A stretch of 64,000 nt of DNA, taken from NCBI GenBank assembly GCA_030431455.1, contig JAUIJE010000007.1, forward strand, positions 248,001 to 312,000. Direction: 5' to 3'. The position numbers were made by a program, and so were the translations under genes. Positions within the stretch are counted from its first letter, which is position 1, and the number at the start of each line of letters is the position of its first letter. The notes under the pieces were generated by a model that was not told the DNA's origin, searched no databases, and worked only from the letters and a program-made list of their open reading frames with translations. This DNA comes from a bacterium (lineage in GTDB: Bacteria > Myxococcota > UBA727 > JAUIJE01). Below, piece by piece: positions 54,081-61,858 of this stretch.

Positions 54081-54248
54081 GGCGCGGTCCTTTCCGCGCC
54101 AGGGTGCCCGACGGGCCGCGTCAGTGAAACATGGGGGGCGCCAAAGCGAGCGGTCGCGTCCGTGGGCCGGGCGCAGCCCCCGCGGGGCGCACGACCACGG
54201 GCCGCGCCCCGGTGCCGCGATGCGAGCGCTCGTGATCAGGGCCCGTGC

Positions 54249-55034
54249 TCAGAGCTCGGAGCGGATGGCCCACAAGTCTTCGAACACCGGCTTCAGCGTC
54301 GAGAGCAGGTACTGCACGCCCGGGGATCCTCCCGTGCCGCGCTTGGACCCGATGGTCCGCGCCACCATCTTCACGTGGCGGTACCGCCACTCTTGGATGC
54401 CCTCGTCGAGGTCGACCATGCGCTCGCACACCCGGCTGGCCCGCGCGTCGGTGCGGTACACGTCGACGAGCAGCCGCTGCAGGGCCGGGCTCGGGGTCAC
54501 CGGCTGGGTCACGTCCCGGTGGAGCAGCTCGTCGGGCACCGCGAAGCCCTGCCCGGCGAGAAAACGCAAAAACGCGTCCCACAACGTGCGCTCGGTCAGG
54601 CGCCGGTCGAGCGCGGCGCGACCGGGCGTGCCGGCGGGGAAGTTGGTGAGCAGCGCGGTGCGTTTTTGACCGAGCAAGAACTCGAGCTCCCGAAACTGGT
54701 GCGACTGAAACCCGCTCGCGCTCTCGAGCCGGTCCCGGAATGAATTGAACTCGAGCGGGGTCATGGTCTCGAGCACGTCGACCTGGCCCACCACCGTCTT
54801 GAGGATGGTGAGGACGCGGCGAAAGGTGTGCAGCGCCCGGACCGGCTTGTTCTCGTCCAAGGACGCGGCCAGGAAATCCACCTCGTGCAGGATCTGCTTG
54901 AACCACAGCTCGTAGACCTGGTGGATGATGATGAACAGCACCTCGTCGTGCTCGTCGGACTTGGGCGTTTGCAGCCCGAGCAGCTCGTCGACGCGGAGGT
55001 AGTTGGTGTAGGTGAGCGCCTTGTTGTCGGTCAT
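54249..55034 (-). CDS. kynA: Tryptophan 2,3-dioxygenase
   Basis: A haem enzyme of 261 residues that oxidises L-tryptophan to N-formylkynurenine, the first step of the kynurenine route. Family marks are LTYTNYLRVDELLGLQ, EVLFIIIHQVYELWFKQILHE, LTPLEF-type TPLEFNSFRD, SGFQSHQFRELEFLLG and WRYRHVKMVARTIGSKRGTGGS. The axial haem ligand is His220 and the GTGGS loop binds the substrate. Length is typical of bacterial TDO. kynB and kynU are not nearby. It is a single gene; the gap up to tmk (72 bases) should hold its promoter. Confidence 0.95.
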   Translation of the reverse strand: MTDNKALTYTNYLRVDELLGLQTPKSDEHDEVLFIIIHQVYELWFKQILHEVDFLAASLDENKPVRALHTFRRVLTILKTVVGQVDVLETMTPLEFNSFRDRLESASGFQSHQFRELEFLLGQKRTALLTNFPAGTPGRAALDRRLTERTLWDAFLRFLAGQGFAVPDELLHRDVTQPVTPSPALQRLLVDVYRTDARASRVCERMVDLDEGIQEWRYRHVKMVARTIGSKRGTGGSPGVQYLLSTLKPVFEDLWAIRSEL

Positions 55035-55106
55035 GGCCCATCCATAGCCGAAGCGCAGCGTCGAGGTCAGCCCCGTCGAGGGGTTTTTGGGGTGGGCGAT
55101 TTCGCC

Positions 55107-55715
55107 CTACGGCTGGATGCGGTGGCCGGCGAGCGCAGACAACAAGCGCTCGGTCACCTCGTCGACGGTGCCGGCGCCGGGCACGACGTCGGCGCGAAAC
55201 GCCGGGCAAAACCGCAAGTACAGCTGGCGCAGCTTGGCCTGAAACCGTTCGGCCTCGAACAGGTCCATGTCCCGCCCCCGCTGAACCCGGCGCGACACCG
55301 CGGTCTCGGCGGACACGTCCACGAACAGGGTCACGTCGGGACGCGGGGCGTAGCGGTTGATGGTGCGCACCCAGGCGGTGGGCAGGTGCAGCGACTGGTA
55401 CACCAGGCTCGACATCAGGTAACGGTCGGTGAACACCAACGCCCCCCGGCGCACCGCCGGGAGCAGGGTCTGGTCGAGGTGCACGCAACGATCCGCGGCG
55501 TACAACAGGCCGATGCGGGCCATGGCCAGGGGCGAGCGGCGGTCGGCGCCTTTGATCAACGAGCGGACAAGCTTCCCGTCCGGGCTGTCCGAGGGCTCGA
55601 AGGTGGCGACCACGTCCTGGCCGGCGTCTCGAAACAACGCCGCCAGGCGCGCCACCTGGGTGGTGGTGCCCGCCCCGTCCAGCCCCTCGAGGACGATGAG
55701 CCGGCCGCGGCTCAC
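55107..55715 (-). CDS. tmk: dTMP kinase-like protein with altered P-loop
   Basis: A 202-residue protein of the thymidylate kinase family, which makes dTDP from dTMP. Features are VLEGLDGAGTTTQVARL (P-loop, 9-25), FEPSDSPDGKLVRSLIKG, FTDRYLMSSLVYQSLH (DR(Y/H) motif), DVTLFVDVSAETAVSRR and a LID-like RGRDMDLFE. The P-loop normally reads GxxGxGKST/GxxGxGKTT; here Thr17 replaces the lysine that contacts the phosphates. The gene is otherwise full length, so it may be a lineage variant or a divergent paralogue. The GTG start overlaps the stop of the upstream ligase gene (GTGA). Confidence 0.82.
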   Translation of the reverse strand: MSRGRLIVLEGLDGAGTTTQVARLAALFRDAGQDVVATFEPSDSPDGKLVRSLIKGADRRSPLAMARIGLLYAADRCVHLDQTLLPAVRRGALVFTDRYLMSSLVYQSLHLPTAWVRTINRYAPRPDVTLFVDVSAETAVSRRVQRGRDMDLFEAERFQAKLRQLYLRFCPAFRADVVPGAGTVDEVTERLLSALAGHRIQP

Positions 55716-57205
55716 GCTTCGGTCCTGCCGTGCCGGCGCTCGCGCACCCGCTGCGCGCTCTCGTAGGCCGCGTAGGGCTTGGGCACGTGGCTGATGATCT
55801 GCCGCATCTTGTGGCCGCGCTCTTGGCGCGGAATCTCCGCCACCTGCTCGAGGGTGTAGGTGACCTCGTCGTACAGACCGTGCTCGCGCAGGTATTGGCC
55901 CATCTTGTCGTCGACAAAACTCGCCACGCGCGAGGCCGAGCCGCCCTTTTCGGTCACGAACAAGACCTTGAGGTTGTTCTGTCGGATGTGCTGCAACTGG
56001 TACTGGAGCAGGCCGGGCACCCGCAAGAACAGAATCTCGAACGGAATCGGCGGGTGGGCTTGCCACATGTCGTCGCCGCCGCGCAGAAAGATTGTGTCGT
56101 CGGTGCGCCCGTGCACACGCACCCGGCCGAACGGGCTCTTGCATTCGCATTGGCCATCGAGGAACTCGAGCTGATCGGTCAGCACGTAACGCACCAGGGG
56201 CTGGGCGGTGTTGAGCAAATTGGTGACAAGCACCGTGCTCGAGACCCCGCCCTTGGTCACCGGGTGGCCGTCGGCGTCGGCCGGCTCCAGGATGCACGCG
56301 TCCTCGTTGACGTGGAGGTGGCCGTGCGAACAGCTCGTGGCCATCGGCACGCACTCGGTGGCGGCGTAGGTCTCGACGAGCTTGGCCCCGGGGAACGCGT
56401 CCAGCAGGGCCGCGCGGCAGGACAAGGTCAGGGGCTCGGAGCCCGAGGTGATCACGTCGGGGGCGATGCGCAGCGCGCCCCGGCGCTGCTCGGCGGCGAG
56501 GAGCTCGAGCACGGTGGCGTAGCTGTGCAGCAAATGCGGCCGCGTGCGGTTGAGCTCGTCGACGATCGCGCCCAAAGGCATGTCGATGCTCAGCACCTGA
56601 GGGGTCACGAACAGCCGGCCGAGGGCGGGCACCCGCATCGCCAACAGCGCGCTCATGAAGTGCCCGCGGTTGGCGACCACAAACGTCATGCGGGTCTTGC
56701 CCCGCACCAGGCTCCGCAAGGTGTCGCGCTTGCGCAGGGCGTGCTGGAAGATGCGCGCGAAGGTCAGGCCCCGGGTCATCGACCAGCTCTCGAGGTTGTT
56801 CACGAAGATGCCCACCTGACCGGTGGTGCCCGACGTGACCGCGACCAGGTACTCGTCGTTGAGCAGGGTCCCGGCGCGGTCCTCGTCGCGCACAAACCGC
56901 AACAGCGCCCGCTCCGACAGGCCCGCGTCGGTGATGGTGTCGGCGAGCCGTTCGACAAACGTCTGCTTGGTCACCGGCGGCACGTCGTCGAGCGCCCCCG
57001 CGGCGGCCCCGCTCGCGCTGATGTGGGGTCGGTACAGGGCGGTGCGCGACGCGGCGGCGAGCACCCGGCGCAGCCGTTGTTGGCGGACCCGCTCGATCTG
57101 GCCCGGCCGCAGCACCCGGGTGCGGGCCGCGACCACCTCTTGGAGAAACCACGCCACCTCCCGCGGCGGGAGGCGCAATCCAGCGGGGGGACGGGCTGGC
57201 GACAT
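55712..57205 (-). CDS. Adenylate-forming ligase, phenylacetate-CoA ligase-like
   Basis: A 497-residue ANL-superfamily protein of the PaaK/CapK branch. The adenylation loop is LVAVTSGTTGQVGIFV (near 120). The A5-type motif is LVETYAATECVPMATSC, and VRVHGRTDDTIFLRGGDDMW stands for the GRxDD hinge. The C-terminal domain is small, as in PaaK. The carboxylate substrate is unknown. It is sandwiched tightly between a small lipoprotein gene (2-base gap upstream) and tmk (GTGA overlap downstream), so this odd pair is co-translated. Start at the Met before SPARPPAG. Confidence 0.85.
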   Translation of the reverse strand: MSPARPPAGLRLPPREVAWFLQEVVAARTRVLRPGQIERVRQQRLRRVLAAASRTALYRPHISASGAAAGALDDVPPVTKQTFVERLADTITDAGLSERALLRFVRDEDRAGTLLNDEYLVAVTSGTTGQVGIFVNNLESWSMTRGLTFARIFQHALRKRDTLRSLVRGKTRMTFVVANRGHFMSALLAMRVPALGRLFVTPQVLSIDMPLGAIVDELNRTRPHLLHSYATVLELLAAEQRRGALRIAPDVITSGSEPLTLSCRAALLDAFPGAKLVETYAATECVPMATSCSHGHLHVNEDACILEPADADGHPVTKGGVSSTVLVTNLLNTAQPLVRYVLTDQLEFLDGQCECKSPFGRVRVHGRTDDTIFLRGGDDMWQAHPPIPFEILFLRVPGLLQYQLQHIRQNNLKVLFVTEKGGSASRVASFVDDKMGQYLREHGLYDEVTYTLEQVAEIPRQERGHKMRQIISHVPKPYAAYESAQRVRERRHGRTEA

Positions 57206-57207
57206 GC

Positions 57208-57813
57208 TCAGGGCGCGCCTTGGGCCGGCTCGAACTTGACCAGGGTCATGCGCGCGCGCTCTTGGGGGGCCTGGTTGCCGACCGCCGCCCGCTGCACGAG
57301 GCGGATCATGCCCACCCCGGGGGCGTAGGTCCACAGCAGCTCGATGCGCACCGCCTCGCCGGACTCGGTGCGGCCGTCGGTCTCGGCCCGGACCCGCACG
57401 CAGTCATCGAAAAAGCCCGCCGGGGTGGTCACCGCGAAGCCGGTATCCACAATTTCGTATTTTTCCACCGTGGACACCGACGGCACCGCCATCCAGCTGT
57501 GCCCGGTCTTGAGCGGGTCTTGCAGGATGAACCGGTCCCCGTCGAACACCCCGTCGCGGCGGTGGGCCATGCGCCCCCCGCCGGTGAGCTGGAAAAAGCC
57601 CTCTGCGTCCTGGCCGGTGACCTCGATGCGGTGGTCGGGGGTGCCGGCGGGCGCGGGCTCGGGCCGGTAGGTCCACGCCGTGCCCACCGCCAACGGGTAG
57701 TAGTCGATGGCCCGGAGCGTGGGCCGGGCGTCCGGCCGCGCCTCCTCGTGAGCGCAGCCGCCCGCGGGGATCACCACCAAGAGTGCCCACGCTGCCCAGA
57801 GTCCTTTGCGCAT
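57208..57813 (-). CDS. Small lipoprotein of unknown function
   Basis: A 201-residue lipoprotein (KGLWAAWALLVVIPAGGC, lipidated Cys20). The remainder is beta-rich (LRAIDYYPLAVGTAWTYRP, ITGHSW-like KTGHSWMAV, WTYAPGVGMIRLVQ). It resembles the periplasmic lipoproteins with a YYPLAVGTxWTY motif seen in many deltaproteobacteria and Planctomycetes. No function is assigned to them. It is the first gene of an operon with the ANL ligase and tmk. Confidence 0.8.
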   Translation of the reverse strand: MRKGLWAAWALLVVIPAGGCAHEEARPDARPTLRAIDYYPLAVGTAWTYRPEPAPAGTPDHRIEVTGQDAEGFFQLTGGGRMAHRRDGVFDGDRFILQDPLKTGHSWMAVPSVSTVEKYEIVDTGFAVTTPAGFFDDCVRVRAETDGRTESGEAVRIELLWTYAPGVGMIRLVQRAAVGNQAPQERARMTLVKFEPAQGAP

Positions 57814-57898
57814 GCCCCCGTCTAGCAGACCTGAGCGCCCACGAGTAGAAACCGAGACGATCCCCGGCCCTCTCCGTCGATCGTCCGAGGCGGTTCGG

Positions 57899-58762
57899 TT
57901 ATTGGGCGGCGGTGTCCCGCGTCTTGGGCCACGGCGCCTGCGCGACCTCGCCGACGGGGGGGGTGCTCGAGGGCGCGCTCGACAACGCGTCGAAGGCGCG
58001 GCGCGCGGCGAGTTGGACCTCGATGTCGGGGTGACCGGTGCTCAGGGTGAACAACCAAGCCCTCCCCTCGTCCGTGCCCATCGCCCGCACCGCGTCGATG
58101 GCGCGTTTGCGCACGTAGGCGGGCTTGCTGTCGGCGTATTCGATCACCGGGATCACCGCCTTGGGGTCGGCGATCAGCGTCAGTGCGCCCAGGGCGGCCT
58201 CGGCCAGGTCGCGGTCTTCACCGTCGAGAACCGCGATCAGCCGATCCACCGACGCGCTGTCTTTTTTCAAGCCCAACACCCGGATGGCCTGGCGTTTTTG
58301 GGTGATGGACGCGACATCGTCGTCGAGGATGCCCACCAGCTCGGGGATGCTCTTGCGCTCCATCGACCGCGCCCCGTGGGCTTCGTCGAGAGCGTCGTTG
58401 AGCGCCCGGGCGAACAGAATCGTCGTCGGGCTGTCGCCCACCGCGCGACCGGTGCCACGGTACATCAGCCCGTCCTTGCCCATCACGTCGGCCCGGACCC
58501 GCACCGTGCCGGGCTCGTCGCCCCGCGGTGGCGCCGCGCGCAACACCTCGACGCGCAACAGGGCCGGGCCGCGGTCTTTTTTGAACACAAACCCCGCGTG
58601 TTTGTCGACGCCGTCCTCGCACGTGCGCTGCAAAAACGGCATCGACAACGTCCGGGCCGCGCCGAGGTCGACGTCGACCTCCACTTTGCCCACCGTGACC
58701 AGATCGTCCTGACACGCCCCGAGCAGCGACACCCCGAGCAAGAGGCCCAGCACCCGCGTCAT
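57899..58762 (-). CDS. HEAT-repeat lipoprotein
   Basis: A 287-residue lipoprotein (RVLGLLLGVSLLGAC, lipidated Cys17). An N-terminal domain (about 20-125) contains VRVRADVMGKDGLMYRGTGRAVGD. It is followed by HEAT/PBS repeats (about 130-265: ITQKRQAIRVLGLKKDSASVDRLIAVL, RDLAEAALGALTLIADPKAVIPVI, YVRKRAIDAVRAMGTDEGRAWL). The repeats give a protein-binding surface in the periplasm. Its start overlaps the HMG-CoA-lyase stop (ATGA). It is the second HEAT-repeat envelope protein in the window. Confidence 0.82.
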   Translation of the reverse strand: MTRVLGLLLGVSLLGACQDDLVTVGKVEVDVDLGAARTLSMPFLQRTCEDGVDKHAGFVFKKDRGPALLRVEVLRAAPPRGDEPGTVRVRADVMGKDGLMYRGTGRAVGDSPTTILFARALNDALDEAHGARSMERKSIPELVGILDDDVASITQKRQAIRVLGLKKDSASVDRLIAVLDGEDRDLAEAALGALTLIADPKAVIPVIEYADSKPAYVRKRAIDAVRAMGTDEGRAWLFTLSTGHPDIEVQLAARRAFDALSSAPSSTPPVGEVAQAPWPKTRDTAAQ

Positions 58763-59670
58763 GCACCGCCCCGGTGGGTGGCGAGGACCTTGGACGGCAG
58801 CTCGCGCCCGAGCGCGCGCTCCATCGCGAGCGACACCTCGCAGAGCTTGTCGAGTTGAATCCCGGTGCGGATGCCCATGCCCTCGAGCATGTACACCAGG
58901 TCCTCGGTGGCCACGTTGCCCGACGCGCCCGGCGCGTAGGGACAGCCGCCCAGCCCCCCGGCGGCGGAGTCGAACGAGCGCACGCCCTCCTCGAGGCCGG
59001 CCACGATGTTGGCCAGGGCGGTGCCGCGGGTGTCGTGCAGGTGCAACGCGACCTTGTTCAGCGGGACCTCTTGTTTGAGGTCGCGCATGAGGGCGGCGAC
59101 TTGGCGGGGGTTGCCCACGCCGATGGTGTCGCCGATGGAGATTTCGTACGCGCCAAGCTCGAGCAGGCGGCCGGCGAGCGCGACGACGTTCTTGGCGGGC
59201 ACGTCGCCCTCATAAGGACACCCGAACGCGCAGCTCAGGTAACCGCGAAAAGGGATGTCGTCGGCCCGGGCCCGCTCCGCGACCTCGACGTAGCGCTGGA
59301 AGGCTTCTTCGGTGGTGGCGTTGATGTTCTTTTTGTTGTGGGTGTTCGACGCCGCGAGCACAAACGCGACCTCGCGCATGCCCGCCTTGGTGGCGTTTTC
59401 GTAGCCACGCATGTTGGGGATCAACGCCGCGTACGCGACCCCGTCCTCGCGGCGAATGCCCCGGGCGACCTCGGCCTGGTCGGCCAAGGGCGGAATCCAA
59501 CGCGGGTTCACAAACGCGGTGATCTCGATGCGGCGCACGCCAGCGGCGACCAGCCCGTGGATGAAGCCGATCTTCGCGGTGGTTTCCACCACGGTTTTTT
59601 CGTTCTGTAGGCCATCCCGCGGGCCCACCTCCATGAGGCGGACCGTGTCGGGGACAGATTCAAAGACCAC
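58759..59670 (-). CDS. mvaB: Hydroxymethylglutaryl-CoA lyase
   Basis: A 303-residue TIM-barrel lyase that splits HMG-CoA to acetoacetate and acetyl-CoA, the last step of leucine degradation. Motifs are VRLMEVGPRDGLQNEK (start of barrel), AFVNPRWIPPLADQAEV, IGDTIGVGNPRQVAALM, LHLHDTRGTALANIVAGLEEGVRSFDSAAGGLGGCPYAPGASGNVATED, whose Cys is the catalytic loop residue. The GTG at 59670, with GGAG 6 bases before it, is preferred over a TTG two codons upstream. 3-methylcrotonyl-CoA carboxylase and isovaleryl-CoA dehydrogenase genes are not here. It is co-translated with the HEAT lipoprotein. Confidence 0.93.
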   Translation of the reverse strand: MVFESVPDTVRLMEVGPRDGLQNEKTVVETTAKIGFIHGLVAAGVRRIEITAFVNPRWIPPLADQAEVARGIRREDGVAYAALIPNMRGYENATKAGMREVAFVLAASNTHNKKNINATTEEAFQRYVEVAERARADDIPFRGYLSCAFGCPYEGDVPAKNVVALAGRLLELGAYEISIGDTIGVGNPRQVAALMRDLKQEVPLNKVALHLHDTRGTALANIVAGLEEGVRSFDSAAGGLGGCPYAPGASGNVATEDLVYMLEGMGIRTGIQLDKLCEVSLAMERALGRELPSKVLATHRGGA

Positions 59671-59757
59671 ACCCAACTCCTGCAGACATCTTAACGTCTT
59701 TTCGCCGTGTGCGGGAACACACAGTGCGCGGCCGTGGCACGCCGTGCCGGCCCCGGA

Positions 59758-60339
59758 TCACTGCAGGGGGATGCGCGCCGAAAACCGCACCGGGCCGTTG
59801 GCCTCGATGAAGGGGTGGGCGCTCTTGGGCAGCCCGAGCCCCGCCGCGGGCACGGCTTGGTCCAGGACCAACACCGCCACGTTGCCCGGCCCACGCTCAA
59901 ACCCGGTGCGCAGCTCGATGTATTTGCCGCGGCGGGTCTGGTCGAAGAACAGCCCGAAGCCAGGACGTGGTTCGTCCTCGCTGGGGCTCACCCGGGCCCC
60001 GGCCCCGAAGTCGAGCAGGCCTTTGTCCGCTTTGAGCACGTAGCGTTTGAGGTGGGCGGTCAGCACCGGGTCGTCGGTCTTCACCGTCGAGGGGTCGATC
60101 GCCCCGCGCACCACCAACCGGCCGCGCCCGTCGAGGCCGCGCGCCTCGAGCCGGACGAGCTGCACGGTCCCGGCGATCTCGCCGGCGGTGGTCGGCATCT
60201 TGAAGTGAACCGGCACTGGCGCGGCCAGCGAAAAGTACGCGGGGATGTACAGCGGCGGCGGCGGGGGCGGCGCTTCTTGCGCCGGCGTCGGCGCGGCTTG
60301 GCCGACGAGGGCGAACAGGAGGGGCCAGGCCGCGAGCAT
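59758..60339 (-). CDS. Exported beta-rich protein of unknown function
   Basis: A 193-residue protein with a short signal peptide (LAAWPLLFALVGQAAPTPA), a Pro-rich linker and a beta-rich body (PVPVHFKMPTTAGEIAGTVQLV, GRGRLVVRGAIDPSTVKTDDPVLTAHLKRYVL). The pattern recalls YceI-like lipid-binding proteins, whose barrel often starts in a similar way, but the match is weak. It follows merR on the same strand with a gap of a single base (60340), so it is likely in the same transcript. Confidence 0.65.
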   Translation of the reverse strand: MLAAWPLLFALVGQAAPTPAQEAPPPPPPLYIPAYFSLAAPVPVHFKMPTTAGEIAGTVQLVRLEARGLDGRGRLVVRGAIDPSTVKTDDPVLTAHLKRYVLKADKGLLDFGAGARVSPSEDEPRPGFGLFFDQTRRGKYIELRTGFERGPGNVAVLVLDQAVPAAGLGLPKSAHPFIEANGPVRFSARIPLQ

Positions 60340-60340
60340 C

Positions 60341-61069
60341 TCAGCCGAACAAACGCGGGGCGGCCGCGGTGTGCCGGTCGAGCACGTTCAAGATTTGTTG
60401 GACCTCTTCGCGTGCTTTGAGGAGCAGCTCCCGGTCCGACCTCGCAAACCCAAAGCCGAGCTGGCCGGCCTTGTCCCGGCCGGTCTTGAGCACGCTCACC
60501 GGGCGCGCCGGGGCCGCGTCGTCGTCGGCGCCGTTGTCGGATTCGGCGAAGGCGTCGACCTGGACCACACGGTCACCGCTGGCGAGCACGCGCTGGCCTT
60601 CGGCGAGCTCGGCCGCTTTTTCGTCCTCGACCGCGACCAGCTCGACCTCGACGAGGGCTTCACCCGGCGGGGTGCTCGGGGCGTCGGCCGCGGGCTGGGG
60701 CGAAGGCTTGGCGTCGGGGGCCGCGGGTGCCGGCGGGGTGCTTTGCACCTCGACGGGGGGCACGGTGTCGCCGCGCACCACCGCGCGCAACGCTTGGCGC
60801 GCGCCGGCGATGGTGAAGCGCTGCACGTGCAGGAGCTCTTTGATCGCGAGCAGGGTCTCGACGTCGCGCTTGCGGTACATGCGGTGACCGCTGCGGGACT
60901 TGTGGGGACGCACCTGGGGGAACTGGGTCTGCCAGTAGCGCAACACGTGGGGCTCGACGTTGACGAGGTGCGCGACCTCTCCGATCTTGAAGTACTTCTT
61001 CTCGGGGAGGTCGACCTTGCTCACCGCCACCCAGACCGAACTCGACGCCACGTCGCGCGAACCCTTCAT
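60341..61069 (-). CDS. MerR-family transcriptional regulator
   Basis: A 242-residue regulator. The N-terminal winged helix is typical of MerR proteins (KYFKIGEVAHLVNVEPHVLRYWQTQF, RSGHRMYRKRDVETLLAIKELLH, residues about 25-90). A long Pro/Ala/Glu-rich linker follows, then a helical C-terminus (ELLLKAREEVQQILNVL). There are no metal-binding cysteines, so it is not a mercury-type sensor. A MerR gene directly after ihfA and pheT is common in deltaproteobacteria, but its targets are unknown. Confidence 0.88.
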   Translation of the reverse strand: MKGSRDVASSSVWVAVSKVDLPEKKYFKIGEVAHLVNVEPHVLRYWQTQFPQVRPHKSRSGHRMYRKRDVETLLAIKELLHVQRFTIAGARQALRAVVRGDTVPPVEVQSTPPAPAAPDAKPSPQPAADAPSTPPGEALVEVELVAVEDEKAAELAEGQRVLASGDRVVQVDAFAESDNGADDDAAPARPVSVLKTGRDKAGQLGFGFARSDRELLLKAREEVQQILNVLDRHTAAAPRLFG

Positions 61070-61127
61070 CTTGCCTCCCCGCTGTCACCGGCCCATCGGC
61101 CCGCGTCCCTCGTCATCACCGAATCGC

Positions 61128-61478
61128 TCAGTCGAACTCTTTGTCGCCCTCGCCCACCGCGGTCGTCGTCCCGTCGTCGGACAGCGCGTTCTTCAGGACT
61201 TGGCTGGGCTTGAACGACAACACCCGGCGCGCGCTGATTTCGATCTCGGTCCCGGTCTGCGGGTTGCGGCCCCGCCGCGGCTTTTTGTGCCGCACCTCGA
61301 ACTTGCCGAAGCCGGAGATCTTGATCTTCTCGCCCTTCTCGAGGGTCTTTTTCATCGTCTCGAACACCAGCTCGACGAGCTCGGACGATTCTTTTTTTGA
61401 AAACCCGACCTTCTGAAACACGCTCTCGACGATGTCCGCCTTGGTCAGCGTGCGCTTCGTTTTGTCTTCGTCGTTCAT
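61128..61478 (-). CDS. ihfA: Integration host factor alpha subunit-like protein
   Basis: A 116-residue member of the HU/IHF family. LTKADIVESVFQKVGFSKKESSELVELVFETMKKTLEKGEKIKISGFGKFEVRHKKPRRGRNPQTGTEIEISARRVLSFKPSQVLKN is the standard core. The GRNPQTG loop carries the proline that intercalates into DNA and bends it sharply. The C-terminal tail is short and acidic. The position downstream of pheT is the classic ihfA locus of proteobacteria. It overlaps the small membrane protein gene by ATGA. Confidence 0.93.
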   Translation of the reverse strand: MNDEDKTKRTLTKADIVESVFQKVGFSKKESSELVELVFETMKKTLEKGEKIKISGFGKFEVRHKKPRRGRNPQTGTEIEISARRVLSFKPSQVLKNALSDDGTTTAVGEGDKEFD

Positions 61479-61858
61479 GGCTCTTCTCCCCCGCCCGGTG
61501 CCCGCGTCGCCTCGTCAAAGGCGCGCTCAAAACTATCACCGTCCCGTTCGTGGTCCACGCGTTCTTTCCCCGAAAGCTCACTCTCGGCCGGCACCAACTC
61601 GGCGCACGCGTACGTCGACCCGCCCGCGATCAACACGGAGCTTATCCCAGCGAACACCAAGCCACGCACCTTGACCCCGCGGCGTCCTAAAATGAACGCG
61701 GCCACGATCACCACCGCGGCGAGCCCCACCGCGGCGTACATGGTTTGTGCGGCCACGAACGACAGGCCCACCGCGGCCAGGGCCAGGGCGCGCACCCACG
61801 TGGGGCTGCGCGCCGGGGCGCCGGGCGCCTCCGACGAGACCTCGTCGTCGTCGGTCAA
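61475..61858 (-). CDS. Small membrane protein between pheT and ihfA
   Basis: A 127-residue protein with a short acidic N-terminus and three hydrophobic segments (WVRALALAAVGLSFVAAQTMYAAVGLAAVVIVAAFILG and VRGLVFAGISSVLIAGGSTY). The C-terminal 40 residues are charged. No family recognised. The TTG start overlaps the pheT stop (TTGA) and the stop overlaps ihfA (ATGA), so all three are translationally coupled. Confidence 0.75.
   Translation of the reverse strand: MTDDDEVSSEAPGAPARSPTWVRALALAAVGLSFVAAQTMYAAVGLAAVVIVAAFILGRRGVKVRGLVFAGISSVLIAGGSTYACAELVPAESELSGKERVDHERDGDSFERAFDEATRAPGGGEEP

Noticed and set aside
54081-54248. GC-rich stems between the membrane protein and kynA
   Set aside because: Several short complementary G/C runs exist, but none exceeds what is expected in DNA of this composition.
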